A stretch of DNA of 10,821 nucleotides, taken from 2-12-FULL-60-25 sp964638165. Its GTDB lineage: Bacteria > Patescibacteriota > Patescibacteriia > 2-12-FULL-60-25. Both the position numbers and the translations under genes were made by a program. The notes beneath the pieces are model-generated. The model made no database searches, had not been told where the DNA came from, and saw only the letters and a program-made list of their open reading frames with translations. Shown in pieces: positions 1-5,043 of this stretch. The stretch's first letter is position 1. The number at the start of each line of letters is the position of its first letter. The stretch is from NCBI GenBank assembly GCA_964638165.1, contig CAZWYJ010000037.1, positions 1 to 10,821 on the forward strand, given 5' to 3'.

Positions 1-54
1 CCTACGACCTACGACCTACGACCTACGACCTACGACCTACGACCTACGACCTAC
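1..54. repeat. Heptanucleotide tandem repeat (CCTACGA)n
   Basis: The window opens with seven exact copies of the 7-mer CCTACGA plus a partial copy (CCTAC), ending at 54. The array probably continues beyond the left edge. It stops about 28 bp before the -10 box of the first operon. The reverse-complement heptamer (CGTAGGT / CGTAGGG) reappears at 3335-3361, so this is a family of repeats rather than a single accident. There are no spacers, so it is not CRISPR. Its function is unknown; a slippage-prone tract is the simplest reading. Confidence 0.9.
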
Positions 55-81
55 ACTCTATTCTAAACCTCGATCCTCATC

Positions 82-94
82 TATAATCACTCTC
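82..94 (+). promoter_or_regulatory. Perfect -10 box with start codon at the expected +1
   Basis: TATAAT lies at 82-87 and the ATG of the first gene is at 95, only 7 nt later. Transcription normally starts about 7 nt after the -10, so the mRNA would begin at or next to the start codon (leaderless). There is no Shine-Dalgarno. No convincing -35 is visible: the hexamer at 17-nt spacing, 59-64, reads TATTCT. The perfect -10 is seen directly; leaderless transcription is inferred. Confidence 0.65.
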
Positions 95-862
95 ATGTTG
101 CGACTCGAAGAGGTATTACAATTGAAAGATGGGGAAGAAATTCGGCTGATCGTGAAGCGTCACGCCATGACTCTTGTTCCGGCATTGCTCGGATCTCTCG
201 TCCTCCTCGTCGGCCCGTTCTTTTTTCTCTTTCCGCTTTTCCGGACGGGTCCGACGGGCATTATCGTCTTTGCCGCCATGGTTGGGTCCGGCCTCTTGAT
301 CGCGTGGCGCTCGTTCGCCATCTGGGACGGGGACGCGTGTCTCGTGAGTACGCATCGCATCATTCGTGTTTTGCAGACCGGATTATTCGCGCGCGTGGTG
401 ACCGAAGCCGGTGTTGAGGGGATTCGCGATGTCTCGTGGATGAAGAAGGGGCTTTTTGGGAATCTGTGGAATTACGGAACGGTCATTATCAATGTTTCAA
501 GCGCGCCACAGCCCATTGCCTTCTCGGCTGTTCCGGATCCGAAGCGGGTTCATGCGCTCATTACGGACATGATGGATCTTGCCAAGATGCGCGGATCAAA
601 AGGGATTTCTCAAGAACGCTTGACGAAGGCGGATCGCCTCAAGAAGATGTTGGAAGGATTGAGCGAGGAGGAGCTACGCGCTCTGGAGCGTACAGTTGTC
701 CGTGATGACCGAGAACAGACGATTGACCGCCTTTTCCAATCCTCCAAGGGGGAGACGCGTCACGAGGAAGAGATTGGCGTGCCGGAGCTGTCGGATACGG
801 ATGAACGCGAGCTGTCCGTGAAGAGGATTACCGTAGCGTCTCTCAAGGAAATTCATGATTGA
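95..862 (+). CDS. PH-domain (bPH2/DUF304-like, YdbS-type) membrane protein
   Basis: This 255-aa protein has two predicted membrane helices (about residues 26-49 and 54-75). They are followed directly by a module resembling the bacterial pleckstrin-homology fold (about 76-163): basic STHRIIRV strand, GLF segment, VEGIRDV, then GNLWNYGTVIINVSS. This arrangement is typical of the YdbS/DUF304 family, integral membrane proteins of unclear role linked to envelope homeostasis. Residues 165-255 form a charged tail, rich in Glu, Arg and Lys, that the core family lacks; it may be a cytoplasmic interaction segment. The start is fixed by the -10 box just upstream, and no in-frame alternative has a ribosome binding site. 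It is the first gene of a three-gene operon with the FtsB-like gene, whose start lies at or within a few bases of this stop. The family call is fairly firm; the function is unknown. Confidence 0.75.
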   Translation: MLRLEEVLQLKDGEEIRLIVKRHAMTLVPALLGSLVLLVGPFFFLFPLFRTGPTGIIVFAAMVGSGLLIAWRSFAIWDGDACLVSTHRIIRVLQTGLFARVVTEAGVEGIRDVSWMKKGLFGNLWNYGTVIINVSSAPQPIAFSAVPDPKRVHALITDMMDLAKMRGSKGISQERLTKADRLKKMLEGLSEEELRALERTVVRDDREQTIDRLFQSSKGETRHEEEIGVPELSDTDERELSVKRITVASLKEIHD

Positions 863-864
863 AT

Positions 865-1284
865 ATGCATGACCGCATGCGCACGTTCTTGTCACGATGG
901 CCGTTCATGTTGATCGGGAGCTTGCTATTGCTCGTTTTTGTGGCTGTGGCAACGATTCGGGAAAGCTATCGGGGCTGGCAGGTTGATCAGGAAATCAAGG
1001 CGCTCGAAGCGCAGGCGGACGAACTCGAAGGCCGGAATCAGCGTCTCTTGGAAATCGCCCAAGCCCTGCAGTCCCCGGAGCGCTTGGAGGTTGAGGCGCG
1101 GAAGCGTCTTGGTATGCGCCAGCCGGGCGAGAGCGTGACCGTGCTGAACGGTTTTGTGGCATCCGGAACGAATGAGGGCATCTTCGCTATGACGGTCATT
1201 GAGGAAAAACCGATTGTGACGCAATCGAATCCGGAGCAGTGGCTCAATTACTTCTTCCATCCAGATAAACTTTCTTCTCTATGA
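865..1284 (+). CDS. FtsB/DivIC-like septum formation initiator protein
   Basis: The protein is 139 aa from the ATG at 865. It has a short cytoplasmic N-terminus, one membrane helix (about residues 13-30), then a coiled coil (about 36-66, with heptad-like Leu in IKALEAQADELEGRNQRLLE). Next comes the RKRLGMRQPGE stretch (about 79-89) typical of the FtsB/DivIC/FtsL group. Family members form the FtsQLB/DivIB-DivIC-FtsL complex that activates septal peptidoglycan synthesis. A further 45 residues end in NPEQWLNYFF, longer than E. coli FtsB. An in-frame TTG at 859 overlaps the previous stop (TTGA) and has better spacing (8 nt) from AAGGAA at 845-850 than the ATG (14 nt), so a 141-aa product is possible. 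The stop overlaps the next gene by ATGA. FtsB, DivIC and FtsL cannot be told apart by eye. Confidence 0.78.
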   Translation: MHDRMRTFLSRWPFMLIGSLLLLVFVAVATIRESYRGWQVDQEIKALEAQADELEGRNQRLLEIAQALQSPERLEVEARKRLGMRQPGESVTVLNGFVASGTNEGIFAMTVIEEKPIVTQSNPEQWLNYFFHPDKLSSL

Positions 1285-1895
1285 AATCTCTGTGGGTCAT
1301 TCTCGGCATTTTCGTTGCGGGGGCATGTGCGATCGCGCTGTTCGGCACCGGACTTTTTTGGCACGCGGTGTACGTTCGCCACTGGGAGGATCCGATCGTG
1401 ATGCGCGTTGCCGAAGTTATTCCGCTTCCGGTGGCGCGCTTTAATGGTTCGCCGATCCTTCTTCGTGAGTACCTTGCGGACATTGAGAGCCTCAAGACCT
1501 ATCTTTCGTCCGCAGAAGCGAAAGAGGCGAACCTTTCTCGCGCCATCACGGACGAAGATCGTAAGCAGGCATTAGAGCGTCTCTTGCGCGAGGCTGCGAT
1601 TCAGGAAATGGCTACGGAGCGGAATATCACGCTTTCGGACGAAGAGATCCAGATGGCGGTCCAGAGCGAGTTCATGGCGACCGGTGGCGATCAGGCGGCG
1701 TTTGAAACGTATCTGGAAGAGATCTTCCACTGGACGCTTCAGGATTTTGAAAAACACATCGTGCGGCCGGTTCTTTTTGAGCGGAAGCTGGCAACTTCGT
1801 ACGCTGAGGATCACGGCGATGATCTTCAGGTCGTGCAAACGTTTATTGACGAGCGTATCGCAAAAGAGGATGTAGCGAGGTATGTGAAATTCTAA
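1281..1895 (+). CDS. Membrane-anchored SurA N-terminal-like protein (no PPIase domain)
   Basis: This 204-aa protein has one N-terminal membrane helix or uncleaved signal anchor (about residues 5-30). An extracytoplasmic helical domain follows, resembling the chaperone module of SurA/PrsA/PpiD proteins: VARFNGSPILLREYLADIE (about 51-69), a long ALERLLREAAIQEMATERNI helix (97-116), the LSDEEIQMAVQSEF segment (118-131) and a FHWTLQDFEKHIVRPVLFERKL helix (149-170). The parvulin domain that would follow in PrsA or SurA is absent; the protein ends 34 residues later. If the fold is right, it would be a chaperone or scaffold rather than an isomerase. The ATG overlaps the upstream stop (ATGA, 1281-1284), implying translational coupling with the FtsB-like gene. 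The match rests on pattern only. Confidence 0.6.
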   Translation: MKSLWVILGIFVAGACAIALFGTGLFWHAVYVRHWEDPIVMRVAEVIPLPVARFNGSPILLREYLADIESLKTYLSSAEAKEANLSRAITDEDRKQALERLLREAAIQEMATERNITLSDEEIQMAVQSEFMATGGDQAAFETYLEEIFHWTLQDFEKHIVRPVLFERKLATSYAEDHGDDLQVVQTFIDERIAKEDVARYVKF

Positions 1896-1910
1896 AACAG
1901 TTGATTGGCC

Positions 1911-1948
1911 CGCCCGCCAACGCCTGAAGGCATAGCCGATGGCGGGCA
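1911..1948. repeat. GC-rich palindromic element 1
   Basis: GCCCGCCA at 1912-1919 and TGGCGGGC at 1940-1947 are perfect 8-bp arms. The loop contains a smaller hairpin (GCCT-GA-AGGC, 1922-1931). It lies between the SurA-like gene and the terminator. The GGCGGGC core is shared with the palindrome at 2430-2484. No T-tract follows, so it is not itself an intrinsic terminator. It is interpreted as a dispersed intergenic palindromic repeat. Confidence 0.65.
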
Positions 1949-1970
1949 GGTAAGTGGTTGATCAGTAACA

Positions 1971-1998
1971 AAACACCCCGATGTCCATCGGGGTGTTT
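1971..1998. terminator. Bidirectional intrinsic terminator
   Basis: A perfect 12-bp stem: AAACACCCCGAT (1971-1982), loop GTCC, ATCGGGGTGTTT (1987-1998). Read on the minus strand, the stem is followed by TTTTGTTAC, the better U-tract, and closes the tRNA-Gly/tRNA-Thr unit. Read on the plus strand, it closes the PH/FtsB/SurA-like operon, whose last stop is 75 bp upstream. It serves convergent transcription from both sides. Confidence 0.85.
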
Positions 1999-2003
1999 CT
2001 GTC

Positions 2004-2079
2004 TGGAGCCAGCTCCGGGATTCGAACCCGGGACCTCTGCTTTACGAAAGCATTGCTCTACCAACTGAGCTAAGCTGGC
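2004..2079 (-). tRNA. tRNA-Thr (anticodon CGU)
   Basis: The gene is 76 nt including an encoded CCA. On the minus strand it has acceptor GCCAGCT pairing with AGCTGGC and discriminator U73. The D-arm is GCTC/GAGC with loop AGTTGGTA, and the T-arm is CCGGG-TTCGAAT-CCCGG. The anticodon loop is TTCGTAA, giving anticodon CGU, which reads ACG (Thr). The anticodon stem ATGCT/AGCAG has one mismatch at pair 27-43. It lies downstream of tRNA-Gly on the same strand and just before the bidirectional terminator, so the two may share a transcript. Confidence 0.95.
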
Positions 2080-2088
2080 CTACTTCCT

Positions 2089-2213
2089 AGGACCTGTTGA
2101 AAAAGGCGACTTCCTTGCGCTTCGGTCGTGAATCCATTCACCGTATTCGTCATACGCCTCATGGATTCGCTCCCTCCAGCGCTACGGAATTCATCCTTTT
2201 TCAACAGGTCCTT
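2089..2213. mobile_element. MITE-like long inverted-repeat element, 125 bp, non-coding
   Basis: AGGACCTGTTGAAAAA at 2089-2104 is matched exactly by its reverse complement at 2198-2213; allowing one extra A, the pairing reaches the adjacent GG. The interior is also a degraded palindrome: GTGAATCCATTCACCGTAT (about 2129-2147) pairs imperfectly with the complement of about 2153-2172, and the centre is GTAT-TCGTC-ATAC (2144-2156). The whole segment could fold as one long cruciform or RNA hairpin. It encodes no plausible protein and I see no clear target-site duplication. It begins 9 bp upstream of the 5' end of tRNA-Thr, between the two tRNA genes. A MITE is the likeliest reading; a structured intergenic RNA element is the alternative. 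Confidence 0.6.
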
Positions 2214-2234
2214 GTTTCTTGCATTGGGAATGTG

Positions 2235-2255
2235 TGGAGCGGGTAGGGGGAGTCG
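2235..2255 (-). pseudogene. Duplicated 3' end of tRNA-Gly (fragment)
   Basis: These 21 bp are identical to 2337-2357, the last 21 nt of the intact tRNA-Gly: CCA, discriminator, acceptor 3' strand, T-stem 3' strand and part of the T-loop. Identity stops inside the T-loop, where the GC-rich double hairpin 2254-2291 begins. After that hairpin the sequence continues with AACCC, as the true tRNA does, then diverges. No 5' half is recognisable. It is either a tRNA remnant interrupted by a palindrome or a duplicated attachment-type site. Confidence 0.7.
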
Positions 2256-2291
2256 CCCGGCATCCGCCGGGCGCCCTGCACATGCAGGGCG
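2254..2291. repeat. GC-rich double palindrome (element 2)
   Basis: Two adjoining hairpins: CGCCCGGC-ATCC-GCCGGGCG (2254-2273, 8-bp arms) and CGCCCTGCA-CA-TGCAGGGCG (2272-2291, 9-bp arms), sharing the CG at 2272-2273. They sit exactly where the tRNA-Gly-like sequence would continue through its T-loop, as if inserted there. There is no T-tract. The class of element is unknown; it is similar in style, not in sequence, to the palindromes at 1911 and 2430. Confidence 0.7.
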
Positions 2292-2336
2292 AACCCTCTC
2301 ACTAAACAACTATCGGAATCACCGACGATCGCTTGT

Positions 2337-2411
2337 TGGAGCGGGTAGGGGGAGTCGAACCCCCATCTAATGCTTGGGAAGCATTCATAATAGCCGCTAT
2401 ACGATACCCGC
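2337..2411 (-). tRNA. tRNA-Gly (anticodon CCC)
   Basis: The gene is 75 nt with encoded CCA. On the minus strand it has acceptor GCGGGTA/TACCCGC with discriminator U73. The anticodon stem is AATGC/GCATT around loop TTCCCAA, so the anticodon is CCC, reading GGG (Gly). The T-arm is GGGGG-TTCGACT-CCCCC. It is the upstream member of a minus-strand pair with tRNA-Thr, about 257 bp apart, the gap being filled by repeat elements. I see no confident promoter upstream: the 70 bp 5' of it hold a palindromic element. Confidence 0.95.
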
Positions 2412-2429
2412 CTGCGCTTCGCTTCGGCG

Positions 2430-2484
2430 GGCACCGCCCGCCTTAGCGTGTCCTTCGGACACAGGCGGGCAAGCCCGCGGTGCC
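2430..2484. repeat. GC-rich palindromic element 3
   Basis: Nested arms: GGCACCG (2430-2436) with CGGTGCC (2478-2484), CCCGCCT (2437-2443) with AGGCGGG (2463-2469), and an inner hairpin GTGTCC-TTC-GGACAC (2448-2462). An 8-nt bulge (2470-2477) lies on the right side only. The CCCGCC/GGCGGG core matches element 1. It lies immediately 5' of tRNA-Gly and upstream of the rlpA-like promoter. Confidence 0.65.
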
Positions 2485-2494
2485 AAGGGATGGT

Positions 2495-2520
2495 GGAACC
2501 GGGTTTTTATGCTCGGTTCC
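2495..2520. other. Small hairpin upstream of the rlpA-like promoter
   Basis: GGAACCG (2495-2501) and CGGTTCC (2514-2520) form 7-bp arms around a 12-nt loop. It ends 12 bp before the -35 of the downstream promoter. It could be a regulator-binding inverted repeat or a weak terminator; the sequence cannot decide. Confidence 0.35.
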
Positions 2521-2532
2521 GTGTCTTTAGGG

Positions 2533-2561
2533 TTGGAAAGTTCCTGCGCATCCAGTATGAT
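2533..2561 (+). promoter_or_regulatory. Sigma70-type promoter of the rlpA-like gene
   Basis: TTGGAA (2533-2538), a 17-nt spacer, then TATGAT (2556-2561). Both hexamers are near consensus and the spacing is ideal. The ATG at 2573 is 11 nt past the -10, so the leader would be about 4-5 nt with no room for a Shine-Dalgarno: an essentially leaderless mRNA. Confidence 0.75.
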
Positions 2562-2572
2562 GTTCCGGTACT

Positions 2573-3331
2573 ATGCGTGCTTCCACAAGAGGACTTGTAG
2601 CGGTGATGATTCTACTTTCATTCACCGTTGGCGTCAAGGCGGTTTCTGCCGCGACCAGAGTGGCCCATTTGACCCTTGATGCCGGATTTGTGGGAAGACC
2701 CGTGCAATTAGACCTCTTTGATGGGGAGGTTTCCATCTCGTGGGACTCCGAAGCGCTCAAGGCGCCTACGTTCCTCGTGGTCTCCGTGGAGGATGTGGAT
2801 ACGTCCGAACAAACCGGGATTGCGTCTTCATCCCGCATTGCCGGGAATACGGTTCGGATGTTGTTTTCGGATGGCGGAGCGATCAATCTTGAGAAGGGGG
2901 TATTTGTGATTCGTGAGCGTGCGCTCACGCCTCCGGCATCAACGGAGCGCCCGGTCGTCTTTCTTCGGAATGTATCTGATCCCATTCAGGGAACTTTTAG
3001 CGACGTGTCCGTGACGTACCGCGTTCCGGCGCGAGCGGATCTTTCAATCACGCCACGATACGAAGAGGGGATCATGCGTTCCGGTATGGCGTCGTGGTAT
3101 CGCTACAAGAATTGTCTTTGTGCCGCATCTCCGGATGTCCCGAAAGGAACGAAGTTGAAAGTTTCGCGCCAGGATGATCCGTCCCGTTTTGTGATCGTGA
3201 CCGTGAATGATTATGGACCTGATCGGCGTATCCATCCCGAGCGCGTGATTGATTTGGATTATGTCGCCTTTGCGAAGATCGGTAATCCCCGCGGTGGCGT
3301 TCTCGCGGTGAATGTTGAGAAGGTTGAGTAG
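2573..3331 (+). CDS. RlpA-like double-psi beta-barrel secreted protein
   Basis: This 252-aa protein starts with a Sec-type signal peptide (basic MRASTR, hydrophobic core to about residue 22, likely cleavage after VSA at 24-26). Residues about 27-160 are beta-rich and unrecognised. Residues about 169-250 match the RlpA-like double-psi beta-barrel: SGMASWY (170-176), AASPDVPKGTKLKV (184-197), VIVTVNDYGP (207-216), RVIDLDYVAFAKIG (224-237) and a final GGVLAVNVEKVE. RlpA proteins bind denuded glycan at the septum, and some are lytic transglycosylases. The usual long loop between SWY and AASP is shortened and carries two close cysteines (C181, C183). The gene has its own promoter and precedes ftsE by 100 bp, which fits a wall or division role. 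Catalytic activity cannot be judged by eye. Confidence 0.8.
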   Translation: MRASTRGLVAVMILLSFTVGVKAVSAATRVAHLTLDAGFVGRPVQLDLFDGEVSISWDSEALKAPTFLVVSVEDVDTSEQTGIASSSRIAGNTVRMLFSDGGAINLEKGVFVIRERALTPPASTERPVVFLRNVSDPIQGTFSDVSVTYRVPARADLSITPRYEEGIMRSGMASWYRYKNCLCAASPDVPKGTKLKVSRQDDPSRFVIVTVNDYGPDRRIHPERVIDLDYVAFAKIGNPRGGVLAVNVEKVE

Positions 3332-3334
3332 GAA

Positions 3335-3394
3335 GGGCGTAGATCGTAGGTCGTAGGGCGTGGGAAATTCCTACGCCCCACGCCCCACGCCCTA
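3335..3394. repeat. Heptamer-derived fold-back repeat
   Basis: Degenerate heptamers (GGGCGTA, GATCGTA, GGTCGTA, GGGCGTG) run to about 3361, then the complementary series (CCTACGC, CCCACGC, CCCACGC, CCTATG) runs back from 3370. TAGGGCGTGGG (3354-3364) and CCCACGCCCTA (3384-3394) are perfect 11-bp arms around a 19-nt loop. The unit is related to the CCTACGA array at 1-54. It lies between the rlpA-like stop and ftsE. There is no T-tract, so it is probably not an intrinsic terminator, but it could stall or fold the transcript. Confidence 0.8.
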
Positions 3395-3395
3395 T

Positions 3396-3409
3396 GTCAC
3401 AGATGTGAC
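3396..3409. promoter_or_regulatory. Palindrome upstream of ftsE (possible operator)
   Basis: GTCACA-GA-TGTGAC, perfect 6-bp arms with a 2-nt centre, ends 22 bp before the ftsE ATG. The size suits a dimeric regulator. I see no convincing -10/-35 pair around it, so its link to ftsE control is only a suggestion. Confidence 0.35.
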
Positions 3410-3431
3410 GATAGCCTCCCAGTTCCGTCTT

Positions 3432-4118
3432 ATGATCAAGCTTCACAATGTCTCAAAAACGTACCATCCGAACATCCAGAGTCTACGGGATGTGACTTTG
3501 GATATCGGACAAGGAGAATTTGTGTCCATCGTGGGGGCAAGCGGAGCCGGTAAGACCACGCTCGCCAAGCTTTTGATCGCGGAAGAGCGTCCGACGCGCG
3601 GAAAAATTGAGATCGGCGGATGGGACATTACGAATATTCGGAGTCGCGAGGTTCCGTTTTTGCGGCGCCAAATTGGGATCGTGTTTCAGGATTTCAAGCT
3701 CTTGCCGAAAAAAACAGTGTACGAGAACGTTGCGTTCGCGTTGGAAGTCGCGGGGGAACCCGGACGCCGAATTCGGGATATCGTGCCACAGGTTTTGAAG
3801 ATCGTGGGTCTTAACGAGAAGCACTACCGGTATCCGCGCCAGCTTTCGGGGGGTGAACAGCAGCGTGTGGTTATCGCGCGCTCTCTCGTGCATCGCCCCA
3901 AGGTCATCCTCGCGGACGAGCCAACGGGAAACCTCGATACGCTGAATACGCAGGATATCATTGACCTGCTTCGAAAGATCAATGAGTTTGGTACCACAAT
4001 CGTACTCGTCACGCACAATCGTGATGTCGTGAACTCGCTTCGCCGCCGCGTGATCACGATTGCGGACGGAACGATCGTTTCGGATCAGAAACACGGCAAG
4101 TACCTCATCACCTCATAA
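3432..4118 (+). CDS. ftsE: Cell division ATP-binding protein FtsE
   Basis: This 228-aa ABC ATPase has Walker A GASGAGKTT (35-43), Q-loop Q86 in VFQDFKLL, signature LSGGEQQR (138-145), Walker B VILADEPTG (158-166), D-loop NLDT and switch His195. The length and the IGIVFQDFKLLPKKTVYENVAFALEV stretch are typical of FtsE. FtsE works with FtsX at the division site to drive or gate peptidoglycan hydrolases. The ATG at 3432 is chosen because MIKLHNVSKTY is the normal family N-terminus; an in-frame start 72 nt upstream would add residues encoded by the heptamer repeat. No Shine-Dalgarno is visible. ftsX starts 6 nt after the stop. Confidence 0.95.
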   Translation: MIKLHNVSKTYHPNIQSLRDVTLDIGQGEFVSIVGASGAGKTTLAKLLIAEERPTRGKIEIGGWDITNIRSREVPFLRRQIGIVFQDFKLLPKKTVYENVAFALEVAGEPGRRIRDIVPQVLKIVGLNEKHYRYPRQLSGGEQQRVVIARSLVHRPKVILADEPTGNLDTLNTQDIIDLLRKINEFGTTIVLVTHNRDVVNSLRRRVITIADGTIVSDQKHGKYLITS

Positions 4119-4124
4119 CGATGT

Positions 4125-5042
4125 ATGAAGCCTCTCGTGAATAGCCGACGTATTTTTGCAGCCGCTTTCCAGAACATTCTTCGTAATGCATGGCTTGGAA
4201 TTGCAACGATCGTGGTCCTCGTGCTGGCGCTTACGTCCGTGAACCTCCTCGTGGGTATGAACGTCCTCATCGGGAATGCCGTGGGCCTGCTTGAGAAAAA
4301 GATTGATGTCACAGTCTTCTTCAAGGAGACGGCGAATGAGGCGCTCGTGACGCAGGCGAAATTCTTTTTGGCGGAGTTGCCTCAAGTGCAGTCTGCTGAA
4401 ATCTTGCAGGCGGATGCCGCGCTTGAGCAATTCCGTTCCTTGCATGCGGGAGATGCGGAAATCATTTCCGCTCTCGACGAGCTCGACGCGAATCCGTTCG
4501 GCGCAACCATGCGCATCGTCGCGCGTCAGCCATCGGATTACCCGTTCATCATCGAAACGTTAAAGAATCCTCAGTTTACGGATGCGATCGAATCGAAGAC
4601 GTATGACGATCACGCGGACGCGATTGCGAGCGTGCGAGCGATCGGGGATTACGCTCGAAAGATTGGCACGATCCTGATCGCGGTTTTCTCGTTGATCGGC
4701 ATGCTCATCGTCTTTAATTCCATCCGCGTCGCCATCTACACGCAACGCGAAGAGATTGGGATCATGCGTCTCGTGGGCGCGAGCTCCGCATTCGTCCGGG
4801 TGCCGTTCGTCATTCAGGGCGTGATTTTGGCGGTTATCGCATTGGCGATTTCCGCGGTTTTTGTCGCGATCGGGATCGCGTGGATGGATCCGACGCTCAC
4901 GGCGATGTACGGAGGTGATCCGGGATTACGGGCGTATTTTGCTCGCGACTGGCTACGACTGGCCATTATCGAAGGCGGAGCGCTTTCATTGCTCATCGGG
5001 GTTACGAGTTGGCTGGCTGCGGGAAGGTATCTCAAACGCTGA
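4125..5042 (+). CDS. ftsX: Cell division protein FtsX (permease-like)
   Basis: This 305-aa protein has the FtsX topology: one N-terminal membrane helix (about residues 24-50), an extracytoplasmic domain (about 55-175), then three helices (about 178-203, 228-254, 281-299). Family landmarks are NPFGATMRI (123-131), the IYTQREEIGIMRLVGAS cytoplasmic loop (204-220, the contact surface for FtsE) and FVRVPFVIQG (223-232). FtsEX couples ATP hydrolysis to extracytoplasmic hydrolase activation. No cognate activator such as EnvC or PcsB is in the window; the RlpA-like protein upstream or the unknown proteins downstream are candidates. It follows ftsE by 6 nt and ends 1 nt before the next ATG, so ftsE, ftsX and the following genes read as one operon. 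Confidence 0.93.
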   Translation: MKPLVNSRRIFAAAFQNILRNAWLGIATIVVLVLALTSVNLLVGMNVLIGNAVGLLEKKIDVTVFFKETANEALVTQAKFFLAELPQVQSAEILQADAALEQFRSLHAGDAEIISALDELDANPFGATMRIVARQPSDYPFIIETLKNPQFTDAIESKTYDDHADAIASVRAIGDYARKIGTILIAVFSLIGMLIVFNSIRVAIYTQREEIGIMRLVGASSAFVRVPFVIQGVILAVIALAISAVFVAIGIAWMDPTLTAMYGGDPGLRAYFARDWLRLAIIEGGALSLLIGVTSWLAAGRYLKR

Positions 5043-5043
5043 T

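Noticed and set aside
1..54. CRISPR array
   Set aside because: A 7-bp unit repeated without spacers is a microsatellite-type array; there are no cas genes.
2128..2370. Plus-strand frame through the tRNA/repeat region (also minus-strand frames at 1843-2064, 2070-2309, 2201-2434)
   Set aside because: They run through palindromes and tRNA genes and translate to Arg/Ala/Gly-rich repeats; no protein signature.
3354..3394. Intrinsic terminator between the rlpA-like gene and ftsE
   Set aside because: The arms are strong but there is no T-tract on either side; kept as a repeat fold-back.
3360..3431. Longer FtsE start
   Set aside because: The added residues are encoded by the heptamer fold-back and palindrome; FtsE proteins begin at the MIKLHNVSKTY position.
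3483..4094. 203-codon minus-strand frame
   Set aside because: Antisense to ftsE, whose ABC motifs are complete; no independent support.
4861..5043. Upstream extension of the 415-aa gene
   Set aside because: These 61 codons lie inside ftsX, which has a strongly conserved C-terminal helix here; ATG 5044 directly after the ftsX stop is the natural start.
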